Source: an uncultured Ruminococcus sp.
GTDB lineage: Bacteria > Bacillota > Clostridia > Oscillospirales > Acutalibacteraceae
Direction of reading: 5' to 3'
Length of the DNA stretch: 34,082 nt
NCBI GenBank assembly: GCA_905233145.1
Contig: CAJODI010000045.1
Location: 1 to 34,082, forward strand
A program made the position numbers and the translations under genes. Within the stretch, counting starts at the first letter, position 1. Every line of letters starts with the position of its first letter. The notes under the pieces were generated by a model. It ran no database searches, was not told the DNA's origin, and saw only the letters and a program-made list of their open reading frames with translations. Below are positions 16,313 to 24,161 of this stretch, piece after piece.

Positions 16313-17101
16313 ATGAAAAAAGTGCTTGGGAACATTTTCAGATTTTTGATGATAGCTATTGCCGCAGTTATGCTCGGCTGTTTTGTGGAAACTATGTTTT
16401 CCAATATGATAAACATCGGAAATATAGTCGGCTGCGCGCTTTGTCTGTGGATTATCTGCGTATGTATAAAGCCGCTTCACCACAGGATAAGAGATTCTCT
16501 GAAAAAAATCAAATTCACAAGCTTTATTTATCGTTTTGTCAGCTTTTTATTCATTTTTCTTTCAATCTACGGAGCAATTGTAACCGGCGCAATGGTATAT
16601 GCCGCGCTCCAGCCTCCGGCTCAGGGCGCAACCGCTCTGGTTTTGGGCGCGTACGTACGACCAAACGGAGAGCCGTCTAATATGCTCAACGGAAGGATTA
16701 TGGCGGCTGAGGAATATTTGAACGAAAATCCCAACACCGACGCAATTCTCACCGGCGGTCAGGGCGACAATGAGGTTATGAGCGAGGCGGATTGTATGTA
16801 CCGCGTTTTGACAGATGACGGAATCTCACCCGACAGACTCTACAGAGAGGTTGAAGCAAACAACACCTTTAAGAATATTGTGAACTCAAAGCGAATAATC
16901 GAGGACAATTCGCTTGGCGACGATATTGCAGTTTGCACAGACGGCTTTCATCAGCTAAGAGCAAGGCTTATCGCGTCGCAAACCGGAATCAGCGGCAAAA
17001 TCGGCGCCGTAAACGCCAAAACAAGGCTTTGGTACATTCCTACATATGCGGTGCGCGAATGGTTTGCCCTGCCCTATCAGCTAATTGTACCCCAGCACTG
17101 A
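16313..17101 (+). CDS. DUF218 (YdcF/SanA-like) membrane protein
   Basis: The 262-residue protein has three hydrophobic segments in the first 105 residues (about 7-31, 36-54 and 68-95) and then a DUF218 domain: ALVLGAYVRPNGEPSNMLNGR, AILTGGQGDNEVMSEADCMY, VEANNTFKNIVNSKRII and CTDGFHQLRARLIA. The family includes YdcF and SanA, linked to envelope integrity, with an unknown reaction. AGGTGAGG precedes the ATG. It may be transcribed with the acc genes, 77 bp away across a hairpin. Confidence 0.8.
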   Translation: MKKVLGNIFRFLMIAIAAVMLGCFVETMFSNMINIGNIVGCALCLWIICVCIKPLHHRIRDSLKKIKFTSFIYRFVSFLFIFLSIYGAIVTGAMVYAALQPPAQGATALVLGAYVRPNGEPSNMLNGRIMAAEEYLNENPNTDAILTGGQGDNEVMSEADCMYRVLTDDGISPDRLYREVEANNTFKNIVNSKRIIEDNSLGDDIAVCTDGFHQLRARLIASQTGISGKIGAVNAKTRLWYIPTYAVREWFALPYQLIVPQH

Positions 17102-17258
17102 TCTTTTAGTTTAATGGGCAATTTCGGTCGAGCAGACAGGTTTTGCTTTAAAAAAACGTTTCCGCCCGATTGTATCAATATTGCTATAGTTTTATTAAAA
17201 CAGCCGTAAGATCGCACCCATGTGTGCGACTTCGGTTAAGCACAGCATTACCTTAAGC

Positions 17259-17292
17259 ACAAAACCTCCTGTTCGAACGAACAGGAGGTTTT
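17259..17292. terminator. Bidirectional terminator between convergent genes
   Basis: AAACCTCCTGTTCG (17260-17273) pairs perfectly with CGAACAGGAGGTTT (17276-17289), flanked by A and T residues on both sides. It separates the rightward DUF218 gene from the leftward ddh gene and can serve both. The preceding 17102-17258 stretch shows no gene. Confidence 0.85.
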
Positions 17293-17314
17293 TATACTAT
17301 TGGTTTGATTTATG

Positions 17315-18292
17315 TTACAACAAATGCGCTCTGAGCTCCTCGCCGGATTTTGCGCTGAGGTATGCCGGCGGCAGGTCAAAAATCGTCTTTGCACCGCTTG
17401 CTCCCTCGCTGTTGAGCCTTTGAGCCGCACGCGCACACGCTATCAGCACCGAGCCGGTAAACTCTGGGTTAGAATCAAGCTTTAGGCTGTATTCAATTAC
17501 ATGCTTGTTGCCTTCGCTTGTGCTGCCCGAATAGATAACCGAGCCGCCGTGAGGAAGTCCGCTGTGGTTCTGCTTCATTTCCTCGGCGGATATAAAATGC
17601 ACGGTCGTGTCGTAGTCTGCAAAATAGTTAGGCATAGTCTTGATTTCGTTTTCGATTCGCGCCAAATCAGCACCGTCCTCGGCAACAACAAAGCACTCTC
17701 TTGTGTGCTTTTCGCGCGTTGTAAGGGTCGGGTCTGCACCGCTTCTAACCTTGTCAAGAGCCTGAGGAACCGGGATCGTGTACTGGCGGCAGTCGAGCAC
17801 GCCCTCGATTCTTCTAACCGCGTCGGAATGTCCCTGACTTACGCCCTTGCCCCAGAAGGTGTAATCTTTTCCGTCAGGGAGAACAGCGGTTGCGTACAGT
17901 CTGCTGATTGAGAACATTCCGGGATCCCATCCGCAGGAGATTATGCCGATTTTGCCTGCCTTTTTAGCAGCTGCGTCAACGTTTGCAAAATGCTCCGGAA
18001 TTCTTGCATGAGTATCAAAGGAATCAATTACGTTGTACATAGCCGCATATTTAGGAGTCATTTCCGGTAGATCGGTCGCGCTTCCTCCGCAGATCACCAA
18101 AACGTCGATATCCTCTTTGCCTGTATCAAGCTCGGCAACACTCTTTACAGGAACACCCTCGGTGTTAATTTTCATTGAGCCGGGGTCACGGCGCGTATAC
18201 ACCGCAACAAGCTCCATGTCGTCGTTCTTTTTTACAGCGGCTTCAACGCCTCTGCCCAGGTTGCCGTAGCCCAAAATTCCGATTTTTATCAT
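17315..18292 (-). CDS. ddh: meso-Diaminopimelate dehydrogenase
   Basis: It makes meso-diaminopimelate in one NADPH-dependent step from tetrahydrodipicolinate, bypassing the acyl routes, for lysine and peptidoglycan. The 325-residue protein has the Rossmann start MIKIGILGYGNLGRGVE, then VICGGSATDLPE, NVIDSFDTHARIPEH, IISCGWDPGMFSI and KGVSQGHSDAVRRIEGV, all characteristic of Ddh. GGAGGT lies 7 nt before the ATG. It is 38 bp beyond a full copy of the dispersed repeat. Confidence 0.95.
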   Translation of the reverse strand: MIKIGILGYGNLGRGVEAAVKKNDDMELVAVYTRRDPGSMKINTEGVPVKSVAELDTGKEDIDVLVICGGSATDLPEMTPKYAAMYNVIDSFDTHARIPEHFANVDAAAKKAGKIGIISCGWDPGMFSISRLYATAVLPDGKDYTFWGKGVSQGHSDAVRRIEGVLDCRQYTIPVPQALDKVRSGADPTLTTREKHTRECFVVAEDGADLARIENEIKTMPNYFADYDTTVHFISAEEMKQNHSGLPHGGSVIYSGSTSEGNKHVIEYSLKLDSNPEFTGSVLIACARAAQRLNSEGASGAKTIFDLPPAYLSAKSGEELRAHLL

Positions 18293-18330
18293 TTGCTTAC
18301 CTCCATAGTTTATATGTGCTTATTTGATAT

Positions 18331-18476
18331 AGGCAATACCGCATAATTCTGGTGCGCGGATTGCGTAGTCAGATTTTTCGTCAGAATGTACAAATAATCA
18401 GTGTGCATACTGACGTATGGATACTGCGGAATAATATGCAAGCAAGGCGTGCGCCATGAATTGTGCGGTGTTGCCT
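18331..18476 (+). repeat. Dispersed MITE-like repeat, full copy B
   Basis: This 146 bp copy has ends AGGCAATACCGCATAATTC and GAATTGTGCGGTGTTGCCT. It fills nearly the whole nadC-ddh spacer, ending 5 bp from the nadC stop codon. The two bases flanking it are AT on both sides. An inner pair, CAGTGTGCATACTGACGTAT, gives further local symmetry. It has no coding capacity. Confidence 0.88.
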
Positions 18477-18481
18477 ATACA

Positions 18482-19324
18482 TTATTTTGCGATTTTCAGC
18501 GAAATGTCAAACGCCTTGACCGAATGGGTGATCGCGCCCATTGAGATTATATCAACGCCGGTTTCGGCGATAGCGCGGATCGTTTCGTCAGTGATTCCGC
18601 CGCTTGCTTCAAGGATCGCTCTTCCGCCGGTGATTTTTACGGCTTCCTTCATCATATCTACGCTCATATTGTCGAGCATGATTACATCAACACCGGCGTT
18701 TATCGCTTCGTTAAGCTCGTCAAGGTTTCTGACCTCGAGTTCAATTTTCGTCATATGTCCGAGCTTTGATTTCAGCTTTTTTACAGCGTTTGAAATTCCT
18801 CCTCCGGCGTCAACGTGGTTGTCCTTGAGCATTGCCGCGTCAGAAAGATTGTAGCGGTGGTTTTTGCCGCCGCCCACAGTCACCGCGTATTTTTGCAGGG
18901 GCCGCAGTCCCGGAAGCGTCTTTCGTGTGTCGGCGATCGTCGCGTTGGTGCCTTCTATAAGCTTTACCGCCCTGTTTGTCGCGGTAGCCACTCCGCTCAT
19001 ATGCTGTATCAGGTTAAGGGCAGTGCGCTCTCCCTTAAGTATTGTCTTTGTTTTACCTTTGATTTCCGCTATAATATCTCCGTTTTTGAGCTCGTCGCCG
19101 TCGTGCTTAAAGATCTTTGCCTTAACGTCGCCGGGCTGCAAAACCTCAAAAACCCTGAGCGCAAGCTCGATTCCACAGAGCACACCGTCGCTTTTTGCGA
19201 GAAATCTTGCGGTGTTTTCCTGCTCGTCGTCGATAAGATAGTCGGTAGCCGCGTCGAGGTAATTGATATCCTCCAGCAGGGCGGTTTTGATTATATTGTC
19301 TGCATATATGCTGTTAAGAGTCAT
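18482..19324 (-). CDS. nadC: Quinolinate phosphoribosyltransferase (carboxylating)
   Basis: It converts quinolinate and PRPP to nicotinate mononucleotide in de novo NAD synthesis. The 280-residue protein has ATATNRAVKL, the signature DTRKTLPGLRPLQKYAVTVG then GGKNHRYNL, and the barrel strands IELEVRN and VDVIMLDNMS. The ATG at 19324 follows GGAGGAC and overlaps the nadB end by 11 bp. An upstream in-frame ATG at 19348 would add eight non-conserved residues. Confidence 0.94.
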   Translation of the reverse strand: MTLNSIYADNIIKTALLEDINYLDAATDYLIDDEQENTARFLAKSDGVLCGIELALRVFEVLQPGDVKAKIFKHDGDELKNGDIIAEIKGKTKTILKGERTALNLIQHMSGVATATNRAVKLIEGTNATIADTRKTLPGLRPLQKYAVTVGGGKNHRYNLSDAAMLKDNHVDAGGGISNAVKKLKSKLGHMTKIELEVRNLDELNEAINAGVDVIMLDNMSVDMMKEAVKITGGRAILEASGGITDETIRAIAETGVDIISMGAITHSVKAFDISLKIAK

Positions 19325-20786
19325 TTTCGTCCTCCAATACTTCGTCAAAAATTATGCTCGCAACAATCGCTATGCTTCTCGCTTCTATGAGGTCGGAGCT
19401 GATTTGGTAGCTTTTTGAGAAAAGCTTTGCAACAATTTCTTCAACCTTTTTTTGGCTTTCGCGGTATTTTTCCGGCTTTGGAATCACAAAATACGCGTCC
19501 TGCAAAATCTCTCTGATCTGCGAACGGAAGCCTCGCGGCATTTGCTCTCCTTCAATTGGGCGGTGCGCAGGCTCGATTCCCAGCGGCTTTCTGCCGTATT
19601 TTCTCAGCTTTGCGGTAATGCTTTCGGCTGCAGCACGCGAGAAAACAAGTGCTTCAAGCAGCGAATTGCTCGCAAGTCTGTTTGCGCCGTGAACGCCGGT
19701 ATGCGAGCATTCTCCGGCAGCGTAAAGTCCCTCTACCGAGGTTTCGGCAAAAAGATTTACGTCTATTCCGCCCATAAGGTAGTGCTGACAGGGAAAAACA
19801 GGTATTCTGTCCTTGGTGATGTCAACGCCCTCTTCAAGACATCTTGAATAGATCATCGGGAAGCGTTCTCTGATAAAGTCCGCAGGCTTGTGGGTTATGT
19901 CAAGATAAAATTTGTCGCTTCCTGTTTTGATTGACTCGCGGATTATCGCGTTTGAAACCACGTCTCGCGGTGCCAGCTCTCCGCGCTTGTCATAATCAAA
20001 GGCAAAGCGTTCTCCGTTGCAGTTGAGCAGAACCGCGCCCTCTCCCCTGACTGCCTCGCTGATCAAAAAACGTTCTCTGTCTTTTTCTGCGGCAAAGGCG
20101 GTCGGATGAAACTGAACGCGCGAAAGGTGCCTGATTTTTGCGCCGAGCATGTGCGCGAAAGCGATTCCGTCGCCGGTTGCGATTGCAGAATTGGTGGTAT
20201 ACTGATATACTCTGCCGATTCCGCCCGTTGCGAGAATACAAAACGAGCTGCCGTAGTATTCGCTTTCGCCGTTCCTCAAAATGCTCAGATAGAAGCCTCC
20301 GAGCGATTTGTGGATCGAATAAACCAGCGCGTTGTCAAGTATAGTCACGTTTTCACGCTGCATGACGACCTCAATCAGCCTGTCAACGATCGCCTTTCCG
20401 GTGCTGTCACGGTGGTGAACGATCCTGTGGCGGCTGTGTCCGGCTTCAAGGGTTTTGCAAAGCGTTCCGTCGGGATTTATGTCAAAATCAACGCCAAGCT
20501 CCTTGATTTTTAAAACGTCAAGGGGACCTTCTCTGACAAGCTTTTCAACCGCAGAAAGCTTGTTTTTGTATTTGCCCGCAATCAGCGTGTCGTTGATATG
20601 GAGCTTGTAGCTGTCGTGGATAGTGTCGAGCACACAGGCAACGCCGCCCTGGGCAAGCGCGCTGTTTGACAAGTCGAGCTCACGCTTTGATACAAGCAAA
20701 ACGCTTATATCGCTCGGAAAATTCAGCGCAGCATACAGACCTGCCGCTCCTGTGCCGACGATTATTACGTCATATTTTTTTTTCAT
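19314..20786 (-). CDS. nadB: L-aspartate oxidase
   Basis: This FAD enzyme oxidises aspartate to iminoaspartate, the substrate of NadA. The 490-residue protein has VGTGAAGLYAALNF, LDLSNSALAQGGVAC, SRHRIVHHRDSTGKAIVDRL, QHYLMGGIDVN and GECSHTGVHGANRLASNSLL, all diagnostic for NadB. CCGGAGT lies upstream of the ATG. nadA, usually next to nadB-nadC, is not in the window. Confidence 0.94.
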   Translation of the reverse strand: MKKKYDVIIVGTGAAGLYAALNFPSDISVLLVSKRELDLSNSALAQGGVACVLDTIHDSYKLHINDTLIAGKYKNKLSAVEKLVREGPLDVLKIKELGVDFDINPDGTLCKTLEAGHSRHRIVHHRDSTGKAIVDRLIEVVMQRENVTILDNALVYSIHKSLGGFYLSILRNGESEYYGSSFCILATGGIGRVYQYTTNSAIATGDGIAFAHMLGAKIRHLSRVQFHPTAFAAEKDRERFLISEAVRGEGAVLLNCNGERFAFDYDKRGELAPRDVVSNAIIRESIKTGSDKFYLDITHKPADFIRERFPMIYSRCLEEGVDITKDRIPVFPCQHYLMGGIDVNLFAETSVEGLYAAGECSHTGVHGANRLASNSLLEALVFSRAAAESITAKLRKYGRKPLGIEPAHRPIEGEQMPRGFRSQIREILQDAYFVIPKPEKYRESQKKVEEIVAKLFSKSYQISSDLIEARSIAIVASIIFDEVLEDENDS

Positions 20787-20816
20787 ATTTTTTACTCCGG
20801 TTTTTTTAGCAAGGAA

Positions 20817-20866
20817 TTTACAAATTATATATAATGTATTATACTACTAAATGGAAGAATAGTAAA
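20817..20866. promoter_or_regulatory. Overlapping divergent promoters for nadB and hflX
   Basis: Rightward: TTTACA (20817-20822), 17 bp, TATACT (20840-20845), starting near 20852 for hflX. Leftward: TTTACT (20866-20861), 17 bp, TATAAT (20843-20838), starting near 20831 for nadB. The two -10 boxes overlap on opposite strands, so RNA polymerase can occupy only one at a time. Confidence 0.6.
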
Positions 20867-20895
20867 CAGAAATTTATGATTTTGTGAGGAACAAA

Positions 20896-22149
20896 ATGGA
20901 TTTAATCAGCAACGAAGTAAAAACAGACCGCGCCCTGTTAATAAACGTCGATACAGGAGAATACGACGCTCAGGCTTCACTTGACGAGCTTTTTGAACTG
21001 GTTGAAAGTGCCGGAGCAGAGCCTGCTTTCTCGGTCACGCAAAACCTGAACCGTCCGGAAACCGCGACCTTTGTGGGAACCGGAAAGCTTGCCGAGATCG
21101 CCGAGCTTTGCCGCGAACAGGAGATCGACCTTATTGTTGCGGACAGCGAGCTGTCGCCGACCCAGATCAGAAATATTGAAAAAGAAACCGACACAAGAGT
21201 TATCGACCGCACCACGCTGATCCTTGACATTTTTGCACAGCGTGCTCGTTCGCGCGAGGGAAAATTGCAGGTTGAGCTGGCTCAGCTAAAATATATGCTG
21301 CCCCGACTGACCGGAAAGGGAATTGAAATGTCAAGGCTGGGCGGCGGAATAGGAACGCGAGGCCCCGGCGAAACCAAGCTCGAAACCGACCGCCGACACA
21401 TAAGGCGAAAAATGGAAACGCTCAAGGACGAGCTGAAGGAGCTTGAAAAGCACCGCGAGATGCTAAGGAAACGCAGAGAAAAGGACGGCGTGATCACCTG
21501 CGCGATCGTCGGCTATACAAACGCCGGAAAGTCAACCTTGATGAACTATTTAACAAACGCAGGCGTGCTGGCTCAGGACAAGCTTTTTGCAACGCTTGAC
21601 CCGACCTCGCGCGCTCTAAAGCTTCCGAGCGGCATAACAGTTATGATGATAGATACGGTAGGTCTTGTGCGGCGGCTTCCGCACCATTTGGTCGAGGCGT
21701 TCCACTCAACGCTCGAGGAAGCGGCAACCTCGGATATTATCATCAATCTTTGCGACGCTTCCAGCGAAGAAGCAAGGACCCACCTGAGCGTCACAAAGGA
21801 TCTGCTCGAAAGTCTTGGCTGCGGAGATACGCCGATCATAACGGTGCTCAACAAGTGCGACCTTTTACAAAACGACGTGATCACTCAGAATTTTGGCTCC
21901 TGCATTAAAATAAGCGCGAAAACCGGCGAGGGGATCGACTTGCTCTTGCAGGCGATAGACGACAATCTGCCGCTCAGAATGAAAAGAGTCAGGCTTTTGG
22001 TTCCGTTTTCCGACGGCGGTATAATAAACGAAATTCGCCAAAAGGCAACGCTGCTGAGCGAGGAATACGTTGCCGAGGGTATCAGCGTTGAAGCGATTGT
22101 GGACGAGATTTTGTATGCAAGGGTTGCTCAATGGGCGGTCGAAGAATGA
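20896..22149 (+). CDS. hflX: GTPase HflX
   Basis: HflX binds ribosomes and splits stalled or hibernating ones. The 417-residue protein has the N-terminal HflX domain (FVGTGKLAEIAEL and DRTTLILDIFAQRARSREGK), the linker SRLGGGIGTRGPGETKLETD, the coiled coil at about 165-196 and the G domain with G1 GYTNAGKS (206-213), DTVG (253-256) and NKCD (319-322). AGGA is 5 nt before the ATG at 20896; the GTG at 20884 has no site. Confidence 0.93.
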   Translation: MDLISNEVKTDRALLINVDTGEYDAQASLDELFELVESAGAEPAFSVTQNLNRPETATFVGTGKLAEIAELCREQEIDLIVADSELSPTQIRNIEKETDTRVIDRTTLILDIFAQRARSREGKLQVELAQLKYMLPRLTGKGIEMSRLGGGIGTRGPGETKLETDRRHIRRKMETLKDELKELEKHREMLRKRREKDGVITCAIVGYTNAGKSTLMNYLTNAGVLAQDKLFATLDPTSRALKLPSGITVMMIDTVGLVRRLPHHLVEAFHSTLEEAATSDIIINLCDASSEEARTHLSVTKDLLESLGCGDTPIITVLNKCDLLQNDVITQNFGSCIKISAKTGEGIDLLLQAIDDNLPLRMKRVRLLVPFSDGGIINEIRQKATLLSEEYVAEGISVEAIVDEILYARVAQWAVEE

Positions 22150-22181
22150 CAAGCTTTTAACAAGGTGACATTTTTTCGGTA

Positions 22182-22210
22182 TTGTATTTTTTATTTTTGT
22201 TTGATATAAT
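22182..22210 (+). promoter_or_regulatory. Promoter of the beta-helix enzyme gene
   Basis: TTGTAT (22182-22187), a 17 bp spacer and an extended -10 TGATATAAT (22202-22210) predict a start near 22217, about 60 nt before the coding start. Confidence 0.6.
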
Positions 22211-22279
22211 ACTATTTATGTAGGCTGCGTTGCACAGCTTGCGGCGTTGCCGTATTATCTTTTATAAGAGGTTATGAAA

Positions 22280-22945
22280 ATGGAACAATTACTTGCAAAG
22301 AATCTTTTTGATTACAGCAAAACTATAGCAAAGCCCCTGCTTGAAAGCGTTGAGTTTCCGTGGGAAGCCTTGCCAAAAATCAGCGAGTTTATTATTGAGC
22401 TCGGCAAGACCCTTGACCCCGAGGTTTTTGAGCAGAAAGGCGAGAATATTTGGGTTGCCAAAAGCGCGAAGATTTTTCCCACCGCTTATCTGGGCGGTCC
22501 TCTGATCATCTGTGAGGATGCAGAGGTAAGGCACTGCGCGTTTATTCGTGGTTCGGCGATCGTAGGAAAGGGCGCGGTTGTCGGCAACTCGACCGAGCTG
22601 AAAAACTCGATTCTCTTTGACTGCGTTCAAACTCCGCACTACAACTACATAGGCGACAGCATTCTGGGCTATAAGGCTCACACGGGTGCCGGAACGATCA
22701 CATCTAACCTGAAAAGCGACAAGAGCCTTGTCACCGTTTTGTGCGACGGCGAAAAGCTGGACACCAACATCAAAAAATTCGGCGCGATGCTCGGCGACTA
22801 TGTTGAGGTCGGCTGCAACAGCGTGCTGAATCCCGGCTCGGTCATCGGCAGAAATACCAGCATCTATCCGCTTTCATTTGTCAGAGGATACGTTCCGCAG
22901 GACAGCATCTATAAGCGTCTGGGCGAGGTTGCCGAAAAGGTTTGA
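22280..22945 (+). CDS. Left-handed beta-helix sugar-nucleotide acyltransferase/pyrophosphorylase-like protein
   Basis: The 221-residue protein has a short helical N-terminus and then hexapeptide repeats of a left-handed beta-helix: IWVAKSAKIFPTAYLGGPLI, CAFIRGSAIVGKGAVVGNST and VEVGCNSVLNPGSVIGRNTS. It resembles the C-terminal half of GlmU (glucosamine-1-phosphate acetyltransferase) and stand-alone proteins annotated as putative UDP-GlcNAc diphosphorylases. The nucleotidyl domain is absent, so the reaction is open. GAGG (22268-22271) is 8 nt before the ATG at 22280 but 2 nt from the ATG at 22274, hence this start. Confidence 0.75.
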   Translation: MEQLLAKNLFDYSKTIAKPLLESVEFPWEALPKISEFIIELGKTLDPEVFEQKGENIWVAKSAKIFPTAYLGGPLIICEDAEVRHCAFIRGSAIVGKGAVVGNSTELKNSILFDCVQTPHYNYIGDSILGYKAHTGAGTITSNLKSDKSLVTVLCDGEKLDTNIKKFGAMLGDYVEVGCNSVLNPGSVIGRNTSIYPLSFVRGYVPQDSIYKRLGEVAEKV

Positions 22946-22969
22946 TTTTCACACAAATAAAATACCATA

Positions 22970-23008
22970 AAAGAACACCGACCCCAAAAGCAGAGGTCGG
23001 TGTTCTTT
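22970..23008 (+). terminator. Terminator after the beta-helix gene, left copy
   Basis: AAAGAACACCGACC (22970-22983) pairs perfectly with GGTCGGTGTTCTTT (22995-23008). A nearly identical structure at 24083-24126 lies on the other side of the toxin-antitoxin genes. The symmetry lets it also end the leftward toxin transcript. Confidence 0.85.
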
Positions 23009-23026
23009 ATGTATATTTATAGGTTG

Positions 23027-23671
23027 TTATACGAAATCATCCGGATATGAACCGTTTAAAAGACTTTTCAGCCTTTCTGCTGTCCATATTTTTGTTGTTC
23101 GCACCTCCGGTTTTCCGTTTACTATGCTTAGAATCATGCTTTTTTCGGCTAGTGAGCTGTCTAAGGAGTTGTCAAATACATACAGCTCATCACAAATCTC
23201 AAACAGATGAGGAAGTAAGCGCAACGCCCTTTTGTAACGATTTACTATCTTTTCAACAGGAACATCATGCCCTCCGTTGACTACACGCTTTTTCACTCGT
23301 TTAATGTTGATTGCAGGGTCATAAGTCAAAACATAAATGCATATTATTTTGTACCCTTTTTCACGAGCCTGTTTCAAAAAATCAATCTTTTCAGGCGTTG
23401 ACATAACCGTTTCAAACGTGAAGCTTGTTCCTTTTGAGAGAAAGTATTCTCTTGTTCTTGTCGCTGTTTGAGCCGCTTCCAAAGCATCGCAGCCCAATTC
23501 ACGCTGAATCAAATCGGCGTTGATATATTCACCGATTACCTTAATGCCTGCGGTGATTGTGCTTTTACCGGAACCGTTCGGACCGGCAAAAACCAAAATA
23601 GTAGGTACATCGGTATTATCTGTGCTTTTTTTCGTTTCATCCTGCTCTGTATTCCTGTTATTTGATGACAT
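23027..23671 (-). CDS. Zeta-type toxin kinase
   Basis: The 214-residue protein has the P-loop FAGPNGSGKST (Walker A at 30-38), NADLIQRELG, FTFETVMSTPEK (the substrate-binding region with a Glu/Thr pair) and RVKKRVVNGGHDVP, matching the zeta toxin/AAA_33 kinase group. Zeta toxins phosphorylate UDP-GlcNAc and so block peptidoglycan synthesis. The first 22 residues are polar and disordered. The ATG is 4 bp after the stop of the antitoxin gene, so the pair is co-translated. The partner is not an epsilon-type antitoxin, which is unusual. It may act on another small molecule. Confidence 0.8.
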   Translation of the reverse strand: MSSNNRNTEQDETKKSTDNTDVPTILVFAGPNGSGKSTITAGIKVIGEYINADLIQRELGCDALEAAQTATRTREYFLSKGTSFTFETVMSTPEKIDFLKQAREKGYKIICIYVLTYDPAINIKRVKKRVVNGGHDVPVEKIVNRYKRALRLLPHLFEICDELYVFDNSLDSSLAEKSMILSIVNGKPEVRTTKIWTAERLKSLLNGSYPDDFV

Positions 23672-23675
23672 GACA

Positions 23676-23975
23676 TTAACCTTTCGTATCAGTAAACTTT
23701 ATATTGTTACAAGCGTCAATGTAAGCTGATTTAGGTAATTCGGCTTTTGAATCTGCTGATTTTATTGAATTTAATACAGCCTTTTCCAATTCATCTTTGT
23801 CAAAAAACGCAGGATCCTGTTTTGGAACCGTTACATCAAACGGAAATCCTTTTTCTGCAATGAACCTGTTCAGAAAAATACTGACAGCATTACTGAGCGA
23901 CAAGCCGATAGCGTTCGCTATTTCTTCTGCCTTTGCTTTTGATTCGTCATTGTAGCGCACTGAAATAATTGCCAT
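23676..23975 (-). CDS. RelB/DinJ-family ribbon-helix-helix antitoxin
   Basis: The 99-residue protein starts MAIISVRYNDESKAKAEEIA, then LGLSLSNAVSIFLNRFIAEK in variant form (IGLSLSNAVSIFLNRFI), the typical RelB/DinJ ribbon-helix-helix DNA-binding pattern. The C-terminal half (FFDKDELEKAVLNSIKSADS) would be the toxin-binding arm. AGGAG lies before the ATG. Two matching operator palindromes flank its promoter, so autoregulation is likely. RelB/DinJ antitoxins normally pair with RelE/YafQ RNases, not with a zeta-type kinase. Confidence 0.8.
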   Translation of the reverse strand: MAIISVRYNDESKAKAEEIANAIGLSLSNAVSIFLNRFIAEKGFPFDVTVPKQDPAFFDKDELEKAVLNSIKSADSKAELPKSAYIDACNNIKFTDTKG

Positions 23976-24017
23976 TATGGATCAACTCCTGTTTCATTTT
24001 TAACCTATTTCTTATAC

Positions 24018-24060
24018 ATTGTAATACAATAATTATTATTTGTCAACTATTGCAATACAA
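24018..24060 (-). promoter_or_regulatory. Antitoxin-toxin promoter with two operator repeats
   Basis: On the minus strand TTGACA (24046-24041), 17 bp and TACAAT (24023-24018) form a near-consensus promoter. Two copies of ATTGYAATACAA (24018-24029 and 24049-24060) cover the -10 box and the region just upstream of the -35 box. They are 31 bp apart, about three helical turns, so two ribbon-helix-helix complexes would bind the same DNA face and block polymerase. Confidence 0.7.
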
Positions 24061-24082
24061 ATGTGTTTTTTAAAGTGCAACT

Positions 24083-24126
24083 AAAAGAACACCGACCCCA
24101 AAAAAGCTGTGGTCGGTGTTCTTTTA
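24083..24126 (-). terminator. Terminator after adhE, right copy
   Basis: AAAAGAACACCGACC (24083-24097) pairs with GGTCGGTGTTCTTTT (24111-24125). Reading leftward it ends the adhE transcript and is followed by a U-run. It is near-identical to the copy at 22970-23008, including part of the loop (CCAAAA, AGC). Confidence 0.8.
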
Positions 24127-24161
24127 TTATTAGAGGTCTATTTATCGAAATCAACGGTTAG

